Positions 54,403 through 63,421 of a stretch of DNA of 64,000 nt are shown here, piece by piece. The DNA is from Clostridia bacterium (GTDB lineage Bacteria; Bacillota; Clostridia; Christensenellales; CAG-314). The notes under the pieces were generated by a model, which saw nothing but the letters and a program-made list of their open reading frames with translations, made no database searches and was not told the origin of the DNA. A program made the position numbers and the translations under genes. Where the stretch lies: NCBI GenBank assembly GCA_028703495.1, contig JAQVMT010000006.1:1-64000 (forward strand). Reading direction: 5' to 3'. Position 1 is the first letter of the stretch. The number at the start of each line of letters is the position of its first letter.

Positions 54403-57400
54403 TTATTTTTTGCGGAAAACCATATAATACGTTCCCAACACGCAGCACAAAAATACACCTAATATTATGATGAACAGCAAAAACGCAGACGGCGCTTTGG
54501 CTTTTTCGCTATCGTTTCCGCCGTCGGGCGGCACAACAGCCGCACTTTGAGCAACAAAGGCGAATTTGGAAAAGCTACTGACCGAAAAGAAAAGATTATT
54601 ACCGGACAAGGTCGTATCCACAACCATTACCAAGCCGTTATCGTCGATGTGAACCAAGGTTATGTCCTCTCCCGTCAACTCGTCGGGAATGGTCATACTA
54701 ACCCTTACCTCACCCAAAAATCCCGATGATGAAAGCTTGATATCAAATAGTCTTTTTATGTCGTAATTTCCCAAGGTTTGAGATATTATTTCGCTGTAAT
54801 AGGAGAAACCGCCCGTAATCTCACTCACATTCAAGGTCGCATCAGGTAAAATCCCTTCGTCAGCTTTGACGGTAACTTTTATTTCGCCGTTTTCGCCCTC
54901 GACCGAATCGCCCAAAACCACGAAATTTTTGTAATAGCTTGAGGATACTCCGTCGATCAGATAATTATCCGACTGAATTGATGCAACCAAAACATAATAA
55001 CCGGGCTCCAAAACAAAATTCATACAATCCTTACCTTCGGCAATCACCATGGAGTTGTTCTCTCGGCTGACGATTTTCATACTCACAGTCAAGGTTTCAC
55101 CCGTTACGACACCCTCGACTCGGGTGGTCAACTCGATTTTTTCACCGCTCAAAACCGAATCTAAATCGGGGAAATTGACGGTAACACTTCTTTTATTGAT
55201 AAGGAGGACTTCCCATTGGCTGTTAATAGGCTCATAGTTTTCGGGGTCGTCCCACTTCATATCCACATAAAAATGTGCGTATACGTAATACAAGCCTGCT
55301 TTGTAAGCCGAATTGCCCTCGTAACTCACATTCTCGCCGTTCACCTTGTAAACGGTCGTATATGATACGTAAACGCCCTCGGGGAGTACCTTGGTTATTT
55401 CCAAAGTCTTTCTTTGTCCGTCGTACTCGAAGGTGCGCATCTGCATCATGAGCTCTAGCGTTATCTTTGCCTTGTTTACAACAATGTTTACCTTTAGGTT
55501 GTAATTTTCGAAATTCTGTGTGTCGGCGTTATAGTAGATATTAATTGAATAGCTTCCCGCTCTCAACTCGGTATCGGTATTAACCCAGTAGTACTTGGGC
55601 GAAAGCTCGATCGCCCCCGTTGTTACGCCCTTTACATATGTCACTGTCAAGTCCTTATGTGGTTGAACCTCGGTGGACTTATACACGGCTTTGGCGACAT
55701 TAAAGGTAATGCTTACGATTTTATCGTAATGGTTGTCGTAATCATCGTTGAATTTAGCCCTATACACTCGGCTTCCCGCGCACACAAGCTCAACGCTGTC
55801 GATGATCAAAGTGTATTTGGGCAGCAAATAGGATTGGAGCAAATCGTTTGTGCGGTTTTTGACATACTCGATGTTAACATCGGGGTGAGCGCAGTAGGCA
55901 TCATCGTAAATAGCTTTTTCAACCCCGATCGTAAAAACCTTTGTAAAGGTATCACCCGAATAAGTATATTTTACAGTTATATCACAGCTGCCGGTTACGA
56001 TTATTTTTTTACTTTCACCGTTAACATATTGCGTGACAGTGTATTTATAAAGCAAATAATTCGTTCCGGTTGAGCAGCTTAACACATATTTTGCTGAACT
56101 CAACGTTACCTTATCGCCGTTATTGTAAACCTCCGATACCGATAACCCATTGGACGAAAGAGTGGAAATATCATCGTAAGCCCTGAATACCTTTTCGCCT
56201 GCATTAAAAGCAACATCAATGTCGGCTACAATAATCTTCAAAAATATTAGCTCGATCGAACCGTACGCCAAGGTGTAATCTCGGGTATTTTCGGGCGTGA
56301 AGCACCAAGCATAAGAGCTGTATTCGCCGACTTTTACATTCTGCCCCTCAACCAATAGGGCGACGCCCGAGGTCGAACCCTGCGAAAGACTCAATAATAC
56401 CTCCGAGGTAGGAGTATTTTCGTATAAATTCCCCTCTCTGTAAACCGACACGACGGGAGTGGCTTTTTTTACGATAACCTGAATTTCCAACGGATAATCG
56501 TTATAATTCTGTTCGTCAATGTTATAATAGGCAGCGAAAAATTGATTTATCCCGTTATCGGCGTGTAGCTCAACCTCGGGATTCACCCAATAAAATCCGC
56601 TTCCGAGCGATGTATCTCCTAAAACCGCCCCCTCGAAAAAAACAATCGAAATAGCGGCGTGCGTTATGTCAAAGTAATCGGCTTTGTTTACAATGACGTT
56701 TACGGTCAAATATACCCGTTCATAATTGACTGTATCTTCGGGTATAAACAGTGCGGAATGATTAACTCCGACGCTTCCCGTCACACTAAGCTTTGTAGAC
56801 GGATACATCCATGCAAAGCCTTGAGGAAGTGCGATATCGCTTAGTATTTTATGCTCGCCGTAGCTTAAAACAACATCGTCGGGCTTTGTGTATTGTGGTA
56901 CGGCTTTTTTAATCGTAACGTTGACAATATCCGAAAAAACAGTTTTGTTGTCCGTTCCCTCACCATAAACCTTAACGCGACATTGATACGCGCCCGACTC
57001 GTTCACGCTGTAAAGCTTTATAGAGGATGTCGTAACGTTTACCGACTTGTTGTTGCAAAGCCACAGATATTCGATATTCTTCGATCCGTGTCCGACCTCC
57101 ACCCAAACGTTCACAGGCTTTTGCGGATTATACGTCCATTCTGTACTAGTACTGCAATGAACAGAAACTACGGGATTATCAAAGGTCCAAACAGCGTACA
57201 AAGTGAACGCTTCGGATACCGATCTGGAAAAGTCGTATTCACTCGTCCCTGCCGCCGTCAGCGACCAATAGGAAAAGGTATATCCCGACCTTTCCGGGGA
57301 TTTGGGCGGTGTCAAAGCATCACCCTCGATAACCTCTACCTCGGTATAAACTCCTCCGTTACCGTAGTTATTCATAAATTTAACCGAAAAAACGCCCAGT

Positions 57401-58461
57401 ACTACTTCCGTCAGTTCAATCGGCTCCACATGGGTTAATGCCGTCACCTTCGGGTAATAGTGTATAAGGGTTCCGTCCTTAGCGGAAGGAGCGTTGCACG
57501 TCCATTCGGAAAAATCGAATCCCGTCATCATCAAGGGAGTATCGTGTCCCTCCAAGGTTACCATATTGGATGTTGTTAAGCCTTTGCAGTTTATCGCCGT
57601 GCCGTTATCTTGAGATATCGCAGAAGTCGCGGTAAAGCCACCGCTTCCGTTTTTTAGCGTATCGTAAAAACAGGCGGATACCGTTCCTGAATTTACACCG
57701 GCAATTACGCCCGAAATACTGTATCCCGTTACCTTTCCCACGCAAAAGCTGTTGAAAAGCTTTCCCTTATTGTTGTTGCCGACAAGTCCGCCCGAATAAC
57801 TGCCCAAGCTCGCATATACGGTACCGCCGAAAACCATATTGGACATATCGGAATTGTCCGCATATCCAACAATTCCTCCGAGATTGCTCATTCCGACCAC
57901 ATCCACGAGCGAAAAGGCATTTTTGATTACACACTCTTTCATTATTCCGCAGAGCGCACCGACATAGTTGTTTCCGCCCTCCACATACCCGCTCGATATA
58001 GCAACGTTAAGCAATGTTGCCCCCTCGCAGTATCCGAATAAACCGACCGTTGCCGATGTACTTTTTATGTATAAATTTTTGATCGTGCATCCGTTACCGT
58101 TAAATACACCCCTAAATCTGTTGGAGGAGCTTCCGATCGGCATAAAGCTCGTTCCGCTCCACTTGCCGTCGATAAGCTTACCGCCTAAATCGATATCCGA
58201 AGTTAAAGTATAGTATTTTTCCGCATATGCGGTATTTGTTGCGGAATTGTTTATATAATCGGCAAACTGTATTAAATCATCGTAATCGGAAATCAAATAG
58301 GGGCTCGATGCGCTTCCCTCTCCCGCAAGTGAACTCAACATCGGTTGATCCGAGTAGCCATCATAAGCAAAAACAGCAAGAAAGGATACGGCGGTCGAAG
58401 TAACCGTCAATATACACAGCAAAAAAATAGCACAGAAAATATAGCTTATCTTTATCTTCAC
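54403..58461 (-). CDS. Membrane-anchored surface protein with GLUG and InlB-type repeats
   Basis: This 1352-residue protein has an N-terminal signal segment (about residues 5-33). A GLUG-like region spans about 60-290 (YLISDYDDLIQFADYIN, FRGVFNGNGCTIKNLYI, VGLFGYCEGATLLNV). An InlB B-repeat lies near 345-430 (YTFSYWSLTAAG, AFTLYAVWTF). Several Ig-like or MBG-like domains follow, with recurring FxPEDTxNYxxxxxxVxVxVxKA text. One transmembrane helix and the basic end MVFRKK close the protein. No enzyme motif was seen. The start is a GTG at 58461; GGGAGG is 16 bases away and AGG is nearer, so the start is uncertain. The promoter is a perfect consensus, so the gene may be strongly expressed. Confidence 0.85.
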   Translation of the reverse strand: MKIKISYIFCAIFLLCILTVTSTAVSFLAVFAYDGYSDQPMLSSLAGEGSASSPYLISDYDDLIQFADYINNSATNTAYAEKYYTLTSDIDLGGKLIDGKWSGTSFMPIGSSSNRFRGVFNGNGCTIKNLYIKSTSATVGLFGYCEGATLLNVAISSGYVEGGNNYVGALCGIMKECVIKNAFSLVDVVGMSNLGGIVGYADNSDMSNMVFGGTVYASLGSYSGGLVGNNNKGKLFNSFCVGKVTGYSISGVIAGVNSGTVSACFYDTLKNGSGGFTATSAISQDNGTAINCKGLTTSNMVTLEGHDTPLMMTGFDFSEWTCNAPSAKDGTLIHYYPKVTALTHVEPIELTEVVLGVFSVKFMNNYGNGGVYTEVEVIEGDALTPPKSPERSGYTFSYWSLTAAGTSEYDFSRSVSEAFTLYAVWTFDNPVVSVHCSTSTEWTYNPQKPVNVWVEVGHGSKNIEYLWLCNNKSVNVTTSSIKLYSVNESGAYQCRVKVYGEGTDNKTVFSDIVNVTIKKAVPQYTKPDDVVLSYGEHKILSDIALPQGFAWMYPSTKLSVTGSVGVNHSALFIPEDTVNYERVYLTVNVIVNKADYFDITHAAISIVFFEGAVLGDTSLGSGFYWVNPEVELHADNGINQFFAAYYNIDEQNYNDYPLEIQVIVKKATPVVSVYREGNLYENTPTSEVLLSLSQGSTSGVALLVEGQNVKVGEYSSYAWCFTPENTRDYTLAYGSIELIFLKIIVADIDVAFNAGEKVFRAYDDISTLSSNGLSVSEVYNNGDKVTLSSAKYVLSCSTGTNYLLYKYTVTQYVNGESKKIIVTGSCDITVKYTYSGDTFTKVFTIGVEKAIYDDAYCAHPDVNIEYVKNRTNDLLQSYLLPKYTLIIDSVELVCAGSRVYRAKFNDDYDNHYDKIVSITFNVAKAVYKSTEVQPHKDLTVTYVKGVTTGAIELSPKYYWVNTDTELRAGSYSINIYYNADTQNFENYNLKVNIVVNKAKITLELMMQMRTFEYDGQRKTLEITKVLPEGVYVSYTTVYKVNGENVSYEGNSAYKAGLYYVYAHFYVDMKWDDPENYEPINSQWEVLLINKRSVTVNFPDLDSVLSGEKIELTTRVEGVVTGETLTVSMKIVSRENNSMVIAEGKDCMNFVLEPGYYVLVASIQSDNYLIDGVSSSYYKNFVVLGDSVEGENGEIKVTVKADEGILPDATLNVSEITGGFSYYSEIISQTLGNYDIKRLFDIKLSSSGFLGEVRVSMTIPDELTGEDITLVHIDDNGLVMVVDTTLSGNNLFFSVSSFSKFAFVAQSAAVVPPDGGNDSEKAKAPSAFLLFIIILGVFLCCVLGTYYMVFRKK

Positions 58462-58509
58462 GACGACAGCCTATAATCCTCCCTTGTATAAAAATCCCCT
58501 CTATATTCT

Positions 58510-58538
58510 ATTATAGCTTTCAAATCCCGTTGTGTCAA
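58510..58538 (-). promoter_or_regulatory. Consensus promoter of the GLUG/InlB surface gene
   Basis: On the minus strand TTGACA (58533-58538) and TATAAT (58510-58515) are separated by 17 bases, a perfect sigma-A consensus. The leader is about 42 bases. Confidence 0.9.
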
Positions 58539-58662
58539 CAAAATTAGACAACTCGAAAGCCATTAATTGCGTAGCTTTTTAGTAAGTTAATTGCCAAAGT
58601 AAAACTAAAAGCTTCTAATATCGAAGATATGGCAAGCAGACTTATGCAAACATAGTATTCAT

Positions 58663-58770
58663 AAAGCGCAGGGCTTAGCATAAGCTACGTACGATTACTT
58701 TTCGGATATAATCTATATCAAAGTGCAGAGCGTAGCAGAACTACGTTCGAGCACTTTTGGGAATATAAGG
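58663..58770 (-). repeat. Two diverged copies, period 57 bp
   Basis: AAAGCGCAGGGCTTAGCATA at 58663 and AAAGTGCAGAGCGTAGCAGA at 58720 begin copies that both contain CTACGT, then ACTTTT and GGA-ATATAA. About three quarters of the positions agree. Confidence 0.65.
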
Positions 58771-58824
58771 CCAAAAAGGCACCGCAGAAAATCATGAAAT
58801 TAGAAGTGGATTAGTGTTTTTGAT

Positions 58825-59667
58825 TTATTGATTAGCCTCCCACCCTGCGAACAGTTTGGTTTCTTGGTACACGATTTTACCATTTGTTTCATCTATTAAT
58901 TCATCCGGCAAAGTATCCGTTTCAAAGTCCCAGAGAGTAATACACTCGGGTTCTGTGTACCACCCCATAAAGGTGTAGCCTTCTCTAATCGGTGCAGGCG
59001 GTGTATAAGTAATTAAAGATCCGTAATCATAGTCGTCTACGGCGTGAAATTTGTAATCGTCGTTTGGGTAGTTAATGTCGTAGGAAACGTTAGCGAGATA
59101 AAATACTGTTTTATCCGGATAGACTGCGTGTGTAAATTCGTTGCCGGTAGTAAATATTACGTACGGGTATAAGGAGGCATAGTGTTCTTTGTACGCGTTG
59201 GCAATAAATATGCTGATATGAGCCCCTTCTTGTTCATAACTATCCGATAACATACCTTTCATGTCTTTGCCTGCCACAAGTCTTTTTCCACTAGAATCAT
59301 TGATATACATCCATTCAATTGTATAAGGCATATACAACTTCTGATAAACTATTCTTTCATCCATCCAACCATGGTTGTCAAAACCATACTGAACTACGGA
59401 AATCCCGTTGATATGCGAGGGTAAAAATGCATATTCGCCACCTTTGAACACATCCTCGCCTGCAACGTAATACGATTCGCCATCGGCGACATATATCCAC
59501 ACCGGACGCCCTATCGCGCATGATGTCTTTGTTTCATCAATATATTGACACCGCCAAATGCCTTTCTCGTCTCCCATAGATAACGGATTACCGCTACATC
59601 CCGACAGCGCAAAATACGACGTCATCACCATTAGCATTGCCATTATTAGTGTTGTTGTTCTTTTCAT
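58825..59667 (-). CDS. Lipoprotein with a C-terminal InlB-type repeat
   Basis: This 280-residue protein has a signal peptide with lipobox LSGC (Cys24). Residues about 30-200 form a region I do not recognise, with tandem beta-like text such as VWIYVADGESYYVAGEDVF. The C-terminus is an InlB B-repeat (ITYTPPAPIREGYTFMGWYT, then KLFAGWEANQ). InlB-type repeats are found in surface proteins and often act as stalks or contact modules. GAGGT lies six bases before the ATG. It is one of several secreted proteins transcribed on the minus strand here. No catalytic motif is visible. Confidence 0.75.
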   Translation of the reverse strand: MKRTTTLIMAMLMVMTSYFALSGCSGNPLSMGDEKGIWRCQYIDETKTSCAIGRPVWIYVADGESYYVAGEDVFKGGEYAFLPSHINGISVVQYGFDNHGWMDERIVYQKLYMPYTIEWMYINDSSGKRLVAGKDMKGMLSDSYEQEGAHISIFIANAYKEHYASLYPYVIFTTGNEFTHAVYPDKTVFYLANVSYDINYPNDDYKFHAVDDYDYGSLITYTPPAPIREGYTFMGWYTEPECITLWDFETDTLPDELIDETNGKIVYQETKLFAGWEANQ

Positions 59668-59940
59668 AATCTACCTCAAAAAATTATTCTATATGGCGTA
59701 ATGGATTGCCATATATGCACCACAGTTGAAAACTGTTGGCAAATAAGAGCATAAACGCCATATTGGCTGTGCCATTTATCGTTTAAACAGTCGGTAAAAA
59801 CTCGGTTATTATCAGCATATAACCACCTTCGTCAGCACGTGTCGTGCGGGAATAACCGCAATAAGCGCCACTTTGCATTCTAGTTGCAAACGCCTTTTGA
59901 AAAAACTTCTTAAAGAATTTTTACCCATTGCGCTTGCGTA

Positions 59941-60810
59941 CTAATCCGTATCCGATTCTAAGTAAAGCTCCGCATATATCGCAAAGTGGTCGCTTGCATA
60001 CTTTCCGTTATAGGTGTTGTCTACTATTTTGAACTTATCGACCGAAAAATCGCTCGAAACGAAAATGTAGTCTATTCTTGGCATGTCGAGTCTTTGTCCC
60101 CAGTTTTGGTATGTTGCTCCGTCGTCGGACTCCTTTGCGGCTGTCTTTGTGTCTGTTAGCGTGTCGGTTGTGATTTTATAGGTTTGGCTTCTGGCGTTAG
60201 CATTGAAGTCGCCTGTTACTACTGAGGGCAAGCCGCCGTTACCTTCGATTCTGCCCAAGACTACTTGGATACCTTTTTCTCTTGCCTCCACGGAAGAATT
60301 ATCGAGGTGAGTATTGTAAAATGCAAACCTCGCTTTGTCACTAAGGCGTTCCAGCGTGACATATGTACAAATACGGTAGTATTCGGCACCCCAATCGGTA
60401 CTCATAACATCGGGCGTTTCGCTTAGCCAAAACGTTCCGCTGTCAACAAGTGCAAACTTCGATTTGCTGAAAAACACAGGACACGCCTCGCTAACGGTTC
60501 TGTCGTCACGGTATGTAATGACCGACGTATAACCTCTGAGCTTAGTTTTAAGCCACTGGTACTGTATGGGACTAACCTCTTGAAACCCGACGATGTCGGG
60601 CTGAGTTTCCGTTATTGTCTTAAGCACAAATTCGCGCCTGTCCGTCCATTTATGTTCGGGATCGTTAACATTAATATTGTAGCTCATCACCCGTATGCCG
60701 TCGCCTATGTCGGTGCTGCCCGCATTTTCCTGACTGCACCCGATAAACACAAAGCATACCATCGCAACAAGTACAAAAAACATGACTAGAACTGTATTTT
60801 TATATTTCAT
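59941..60810 (-). CDS. Secreted endonuclease/exonuclease/phosphatase-fold lipoprotein
   Basis: This 289-residue protein has lipobox FIGC (Cys25) and then a full endonuclease/exonuclease/phosphatase domain. The metal and catalytic motifs are in order: MSYNIN, IVGFQEVSP with the metal glutamate, YNTHLDN, VVTGDFNAN, RIDYIFVSS and YASDHFAIYAEL with the catalytic histidine. Members cleave phosphodiesters in nucleic acids, lipids or sugar phosphates. Being anchored outside the membrane, it could scavenge phosphate or nucleotides, or act on phospholipids. The start at 60810 has GGAG six bases upstream; the frame stays open to 60864. No neighbour pins down the substrate. Confidence 0.88.
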   Translation of the reverse strand: MKYKNTVLVMFFVLVAMVCFVFIGCSQENAGSTDIGDGIRVMSYNINVNDPEHKWTDRREFVLKTITETQPDIVGFQEVSPIQYQWLKTKLRGYTSVITYRDDRTVSEACPVFFSKSKFALVDSGTFWLSETPDVMSTDWGAEYYRICTYVTLERLSDKARFAFYNTHLDNSSVEAREKGIQVVLGRIEGNGGLPSVVTGDFNANARSQTYKITTDTLTDTKTAAKESDDGATYQNWGQRLDMPRIDYIFVSSDFSVDKFKIVDNTYNGKYASDHFAIYAELYLESDTD

Positions 60811-61331
60811 AATCCACTCCATTTGATTCGGCAAGTCTGATGTTGTTTTGTTAATAAACGGCAAAGAAGATGAAGATATATTGGTAGGTTCGGTTGGCTT
60901 TTAAGTCTTTGTCGTGGTAGCTACTCAAAAACGCGAAAAAGAACCGTTAAGCATATTAGTTACAATCCTCAGCCGTGCAGTTGAGTTATAAATAGTTTCG
61001 ATTTAACCTCAAGAGTATTTATATAATCATATCATAAATTATTATTTATAAGCAAGGGTTTCTAGGTCGGTTTTCTACATTTTCGATTTTTTGAGCAATA
61101 CCTCCACTCTCCACCTGTATAATTGTACTGATTGAAAAAAACCGATGAAAATGCTCAAAAAAGCAAGAACTTTTTTGGGATTGCTATATTTCATTCGTTA
61201 ATTGCCATACAATCTTCACTTCAGATACTCACAATGAACCTTGCTTCGAAAATTAACAACAAATCATTTAAGTTTTTGTACCTAAAAACAATTGCAAATC
61301 GGCGTCTCTTGTGCTATAATATCCAAGCTTG
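60811..61331. other. 520-bp intergenic region before tRNA-Pro
   Basis: AT-rich, with the tRNA-Pro promoter at its right end. A 69-codon frame at 61132 has no ribosome binding site and overlaps that promoter, so it is not called. Confidence 0.5.
61292..61320 (+). promoter_or_regulatory. tRNA-Pro promoter
   Basis: TTGCAA (61292-61297) and TATAAT (61315-61320) are spaced by 17 bases. The start lies about five bases before the tRNA. Confidence 0.85.
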
Positions 61332-61408
61332 CGAGGTGTAGCGCAGTTTGGTAGCGCGCTTGGTTCGGGACCAAGAGGTCGCAAGTTCAAGTCTTGTCAC
61401 CTCGACCA
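61332..61408 (+). tRNA. tRNA-Pro (CGG)
   Basis: A 77-base tRNA with acceptor CGAGGTG/CACCTCG, discriminator A and encoded CCA. The anticodon stem CTTGG/CCAAG encloses TTCGGGA, giving CGG, which reads CCG. A promoter and a terminator frame it as a single-gene unit. Confidence 0.96.
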
Positions 61409-61413
61409 CTTTC

Positions 61414-61453
61414 AAAAACACGACACCGGCTTTGCGCCCTGCTCGTGTTTTTT
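61414..61453 (+). terminator. tRNA-Pro terminator
   Basis: AAAAACACGA (61414-61423) pairs with TCGTGTTTTT (61443-61452), and the T-run continues. Confidence 0.88.
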
Positions 61454-61635
61454 CATTCTGCCCGATATTATTTCATTTTCACTCTCCAGATTAACAACGT
61501 AAATACACTCACTGACTTACTCTACGTATTTCCATTGTGATACTATTGGCAATCAACTGTTTAAACTACAATTTAATTATCTAGTATAAACCGCAATTGT
61601 GCGTGCAAGAAAGCATCGAAAATAGTACTTTTTAC

Positions 61636-61664
61636 TTGATTTTTAGTCAATGTTGGTTTATAAT
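61636..61664 (+). promoter_or_regulatory. Probable promoter of the AHCY-like gene
   Basis: TTGATT (61636-61641) and TATAAT (61659-61664) are spaced by 17 bases. Transcription would start near 61671, leaving a leader of about 226 bases. Confidence 0.65.
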
Positions 61665-61896
61665 ATTTTATATGGTTGCTGCCACGTTAACTTTGCAGAG
61701 TGTATTTATAAAGAATACATCGCCTTGCCTTGGTGTTTTGTTGCTCTACTACGTATGAGGCTTGGCGAAAGCTTGTCCGCTTGAACCGCAACGCACTTCA
61801 AGGTCGATCATGACATCGTTTAGTACTGGCGTGATTTAATTCGGAGCGCATCTATTCAAGCGTAATGTATCTCATATCGAATCCGAGGAATTTAGA

Positions 61897-63171
61897 ATGG
61901 AAAAAGATAATATGTGTATGCGCGATAATGATTTTAGTATTAAAGACATCGGACTTGCATCTGCAGGCTTAAAGAGAATCGATGCGGCAATGATTGACAT
62001 GCCTGTTTTAGTGACGATTTCCGATCGGATGGGCTATCAGCAAGCGTTAGCAGGGAAAAAGATCGCCGTATGCTCTCACATAACAAAGGAAACAGCGGTA
62101 GCGTGTATTTGCCTCAAAAACAGCGGCGCAGATGTATTAATATCTTCATCCAATCCACGCTCAACGCAGGATGATATAGCAGCGGCATTGGTAGAGGGGT
62201 ACGGTATTTCCGTTTATGGAAAATCACAACAAACAGATCGAGAGTGGGTGGAGTTTAAGGAGAAGATTGTCGAATTTCAGCCTGATTTATTGTTGGACGA
62301 TGGCGCCGAGGTTCTCCCTCTGATATACGAAAAGTATCCCGAACTGACGAAAAGACTGTTAGGTACAACAGAACAGACTTCGTCGGGAGTTGTCAAAGTA
62401 AAAAACATGGAAAAAGCGGGTATGCTTAAGCATCCTGTAATTGCAATTAATTCCAGTAAGATCAAGTACTTGTTTGATAATAACATAGGCGTCGGTCAAA
62501 CAAGCGTGACTTCGATTCTTTCAATTGCAAATGTACTTGCCGCCACGGAGGTGGTAGTCGTTGTCGGATACGGAAATGTCGGAAGAGGTATTGCACTTCG
62601 TATGCAGGGTATGGGAGCACACGTCATTGTATGCGAGCGAGATGAAATAAGGGCATTAGACGCATATCTAAACGGATTTAGAGTTATGAGTTTGGCAGAA
62701 GCTGTGAAAACAGGTTCTATTTTTGTTACCGCAACGGGTTCAAGTAATATTATTCCGCTGGAAATAATTTTGCAAATGAAAAACGGAGCTGTGTTGTCAA
62801 ATTGCGGAAGCGGTCAATCGGAAGTTGACGTCAAAGGGATTAAAGAATGCGCACTTTCATCGGAAGTCATCAATGCACATATGACAAGTTATACTCTTCC
62901 GAATCGAAAAACCGTAAGAGTTTTGACAGACGGCAGAGTAACAAATATAGTAGGCGGAGGAGGTAATCCCGCGGCTATTATGGACTTGACATTCTCGGCG
63001 ATTGTACTTGGCGTTGAGTATTTGGTGAATAACAAGCTCGAACAAAAGGTATACGTAATGCCCGAAGAAATCGACAAGGCAATTGCTCTTATAAAGCTTA
63101 ATGAGCTTGATATACATCTAAATAAAGAAACAGCTGCACAAAAATTATACGATGGAGATTGGCATAAATAA
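61897..63171 (+). CDS. S-adenosylhomocysteine hydrolase homologue with altered active site
   Basis: This 424-residue protein aligns with S-adenosylhomocysteine hydrolase from end to end. It keeps the NAD site VVVGYGNVGRG with Glu247 (VCERDE), His61 (SHITKETAV, human His55), Asp134/135 (LLDDGAEV), Lys190 and Asp194-Asn195 (KIKYLFDN). Three substrate or catalytic residues differ: human His301 is Ser305 (NCGSGQSE), human His353 is Asn357 (GGGGNPAA), and human Glu156 is Gln160 (TTEQTSSG). The C-terminal tail that completes the NAD site in many enzymes is also missing. A changed nucleoside substrate or a regulatory role is possible. GAGG lies eight bases before the ATG. No methyl-cycle genes are adjacent. 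Confidence 0.85.
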   Translation: MEKDNMCMRDNDFSIKDIGLASAGLKRIDAAMIDMPVLVTISDRMGYQQALAGKKIAVCSHITKETAVACICLKNSGADVLISSSNPRSTQDDIAAALVEGYGISVYGKSQQTDREWVEFKEKIVEFQPDLLLDDGAEVLPLIYEKYPELTKRLLGTTEQTSSGVVKVKNMEKAGMLKHPVIAINSSKIKYLFDNNIGVGQTSVTSILSIANVLAATEVVVVVGYGNVGRGIALRMQGMGAHVIVCERDEIRALDAYLNGFRVMSLAEAVKTGSIFVTATGSSNIIPLEIILQMKNGAVLSNCGSGQSEVDVKGIKECALSSEVINAHMTSYTLPNRKTVRVLTDGRVTNIVGGGGNPAAIMDLTFSAIVLGVEYLVNNKLEQKVYVMPEEIDKAIALIKLNELDIHLNKETAAQKLYDGDWHK

Positions 63172-63253
63172 AAAAGAATTCGTTCACTTATTAGCTTCTA
63201 AATCAAACCTTTTGGCGACAGTATATATTATGTTGAAGTTAACAAATAGAAGA

Positions 63254-63314
63254 GGGGGTAGGACTAATCTGACAAACAAAGCTGTTCAGATTACGTCCGC
63301 ACCCCTTATTTTAA
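63254..63314 (+). terminator. Terminator of the AHCY-like gene
   Basis: GGGGGTAGGACTAATCTGA pairs imperfectly with TCAGATTACGTCCGCACCCC around a 13-base loop, followed by TTATTTT. Confidence 0.85.
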
Positions 63315-63421
63315 TTGCTTAAATTAGACCTTCATTACATATTAAACAATTCGTTTAAATCTTTTATATTATCGGCAAAAAGCATTCGCCAAGGATGGCA
63401 GTATCGAATATCGTCTGCGCT

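Larger units (their letters stand above)
58462..58824. other. Promoter and diverged repeats between two surface genes
   Basis: It holds the consensus promoter at 58510-58538 and two diverged 49-bp direct copies at 58663 and 58720. At 58798 lies AATTAGAAGTGGATTA, also found at 51774 upstream of the giant gene. No coding region. Confidence 0.55.
61409..61896. other. Terminator, promoter and long leader before the AHCY-like gene
   Basis: The left end is the tRNA-Pro terminator. A promoter lies at 61636-61664. The remaining 230 bases are a leader without a recognised riboswitch; it contains small hairpins such as TGTATT/AATACA near 61701-61719. Confidence 0.5.
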
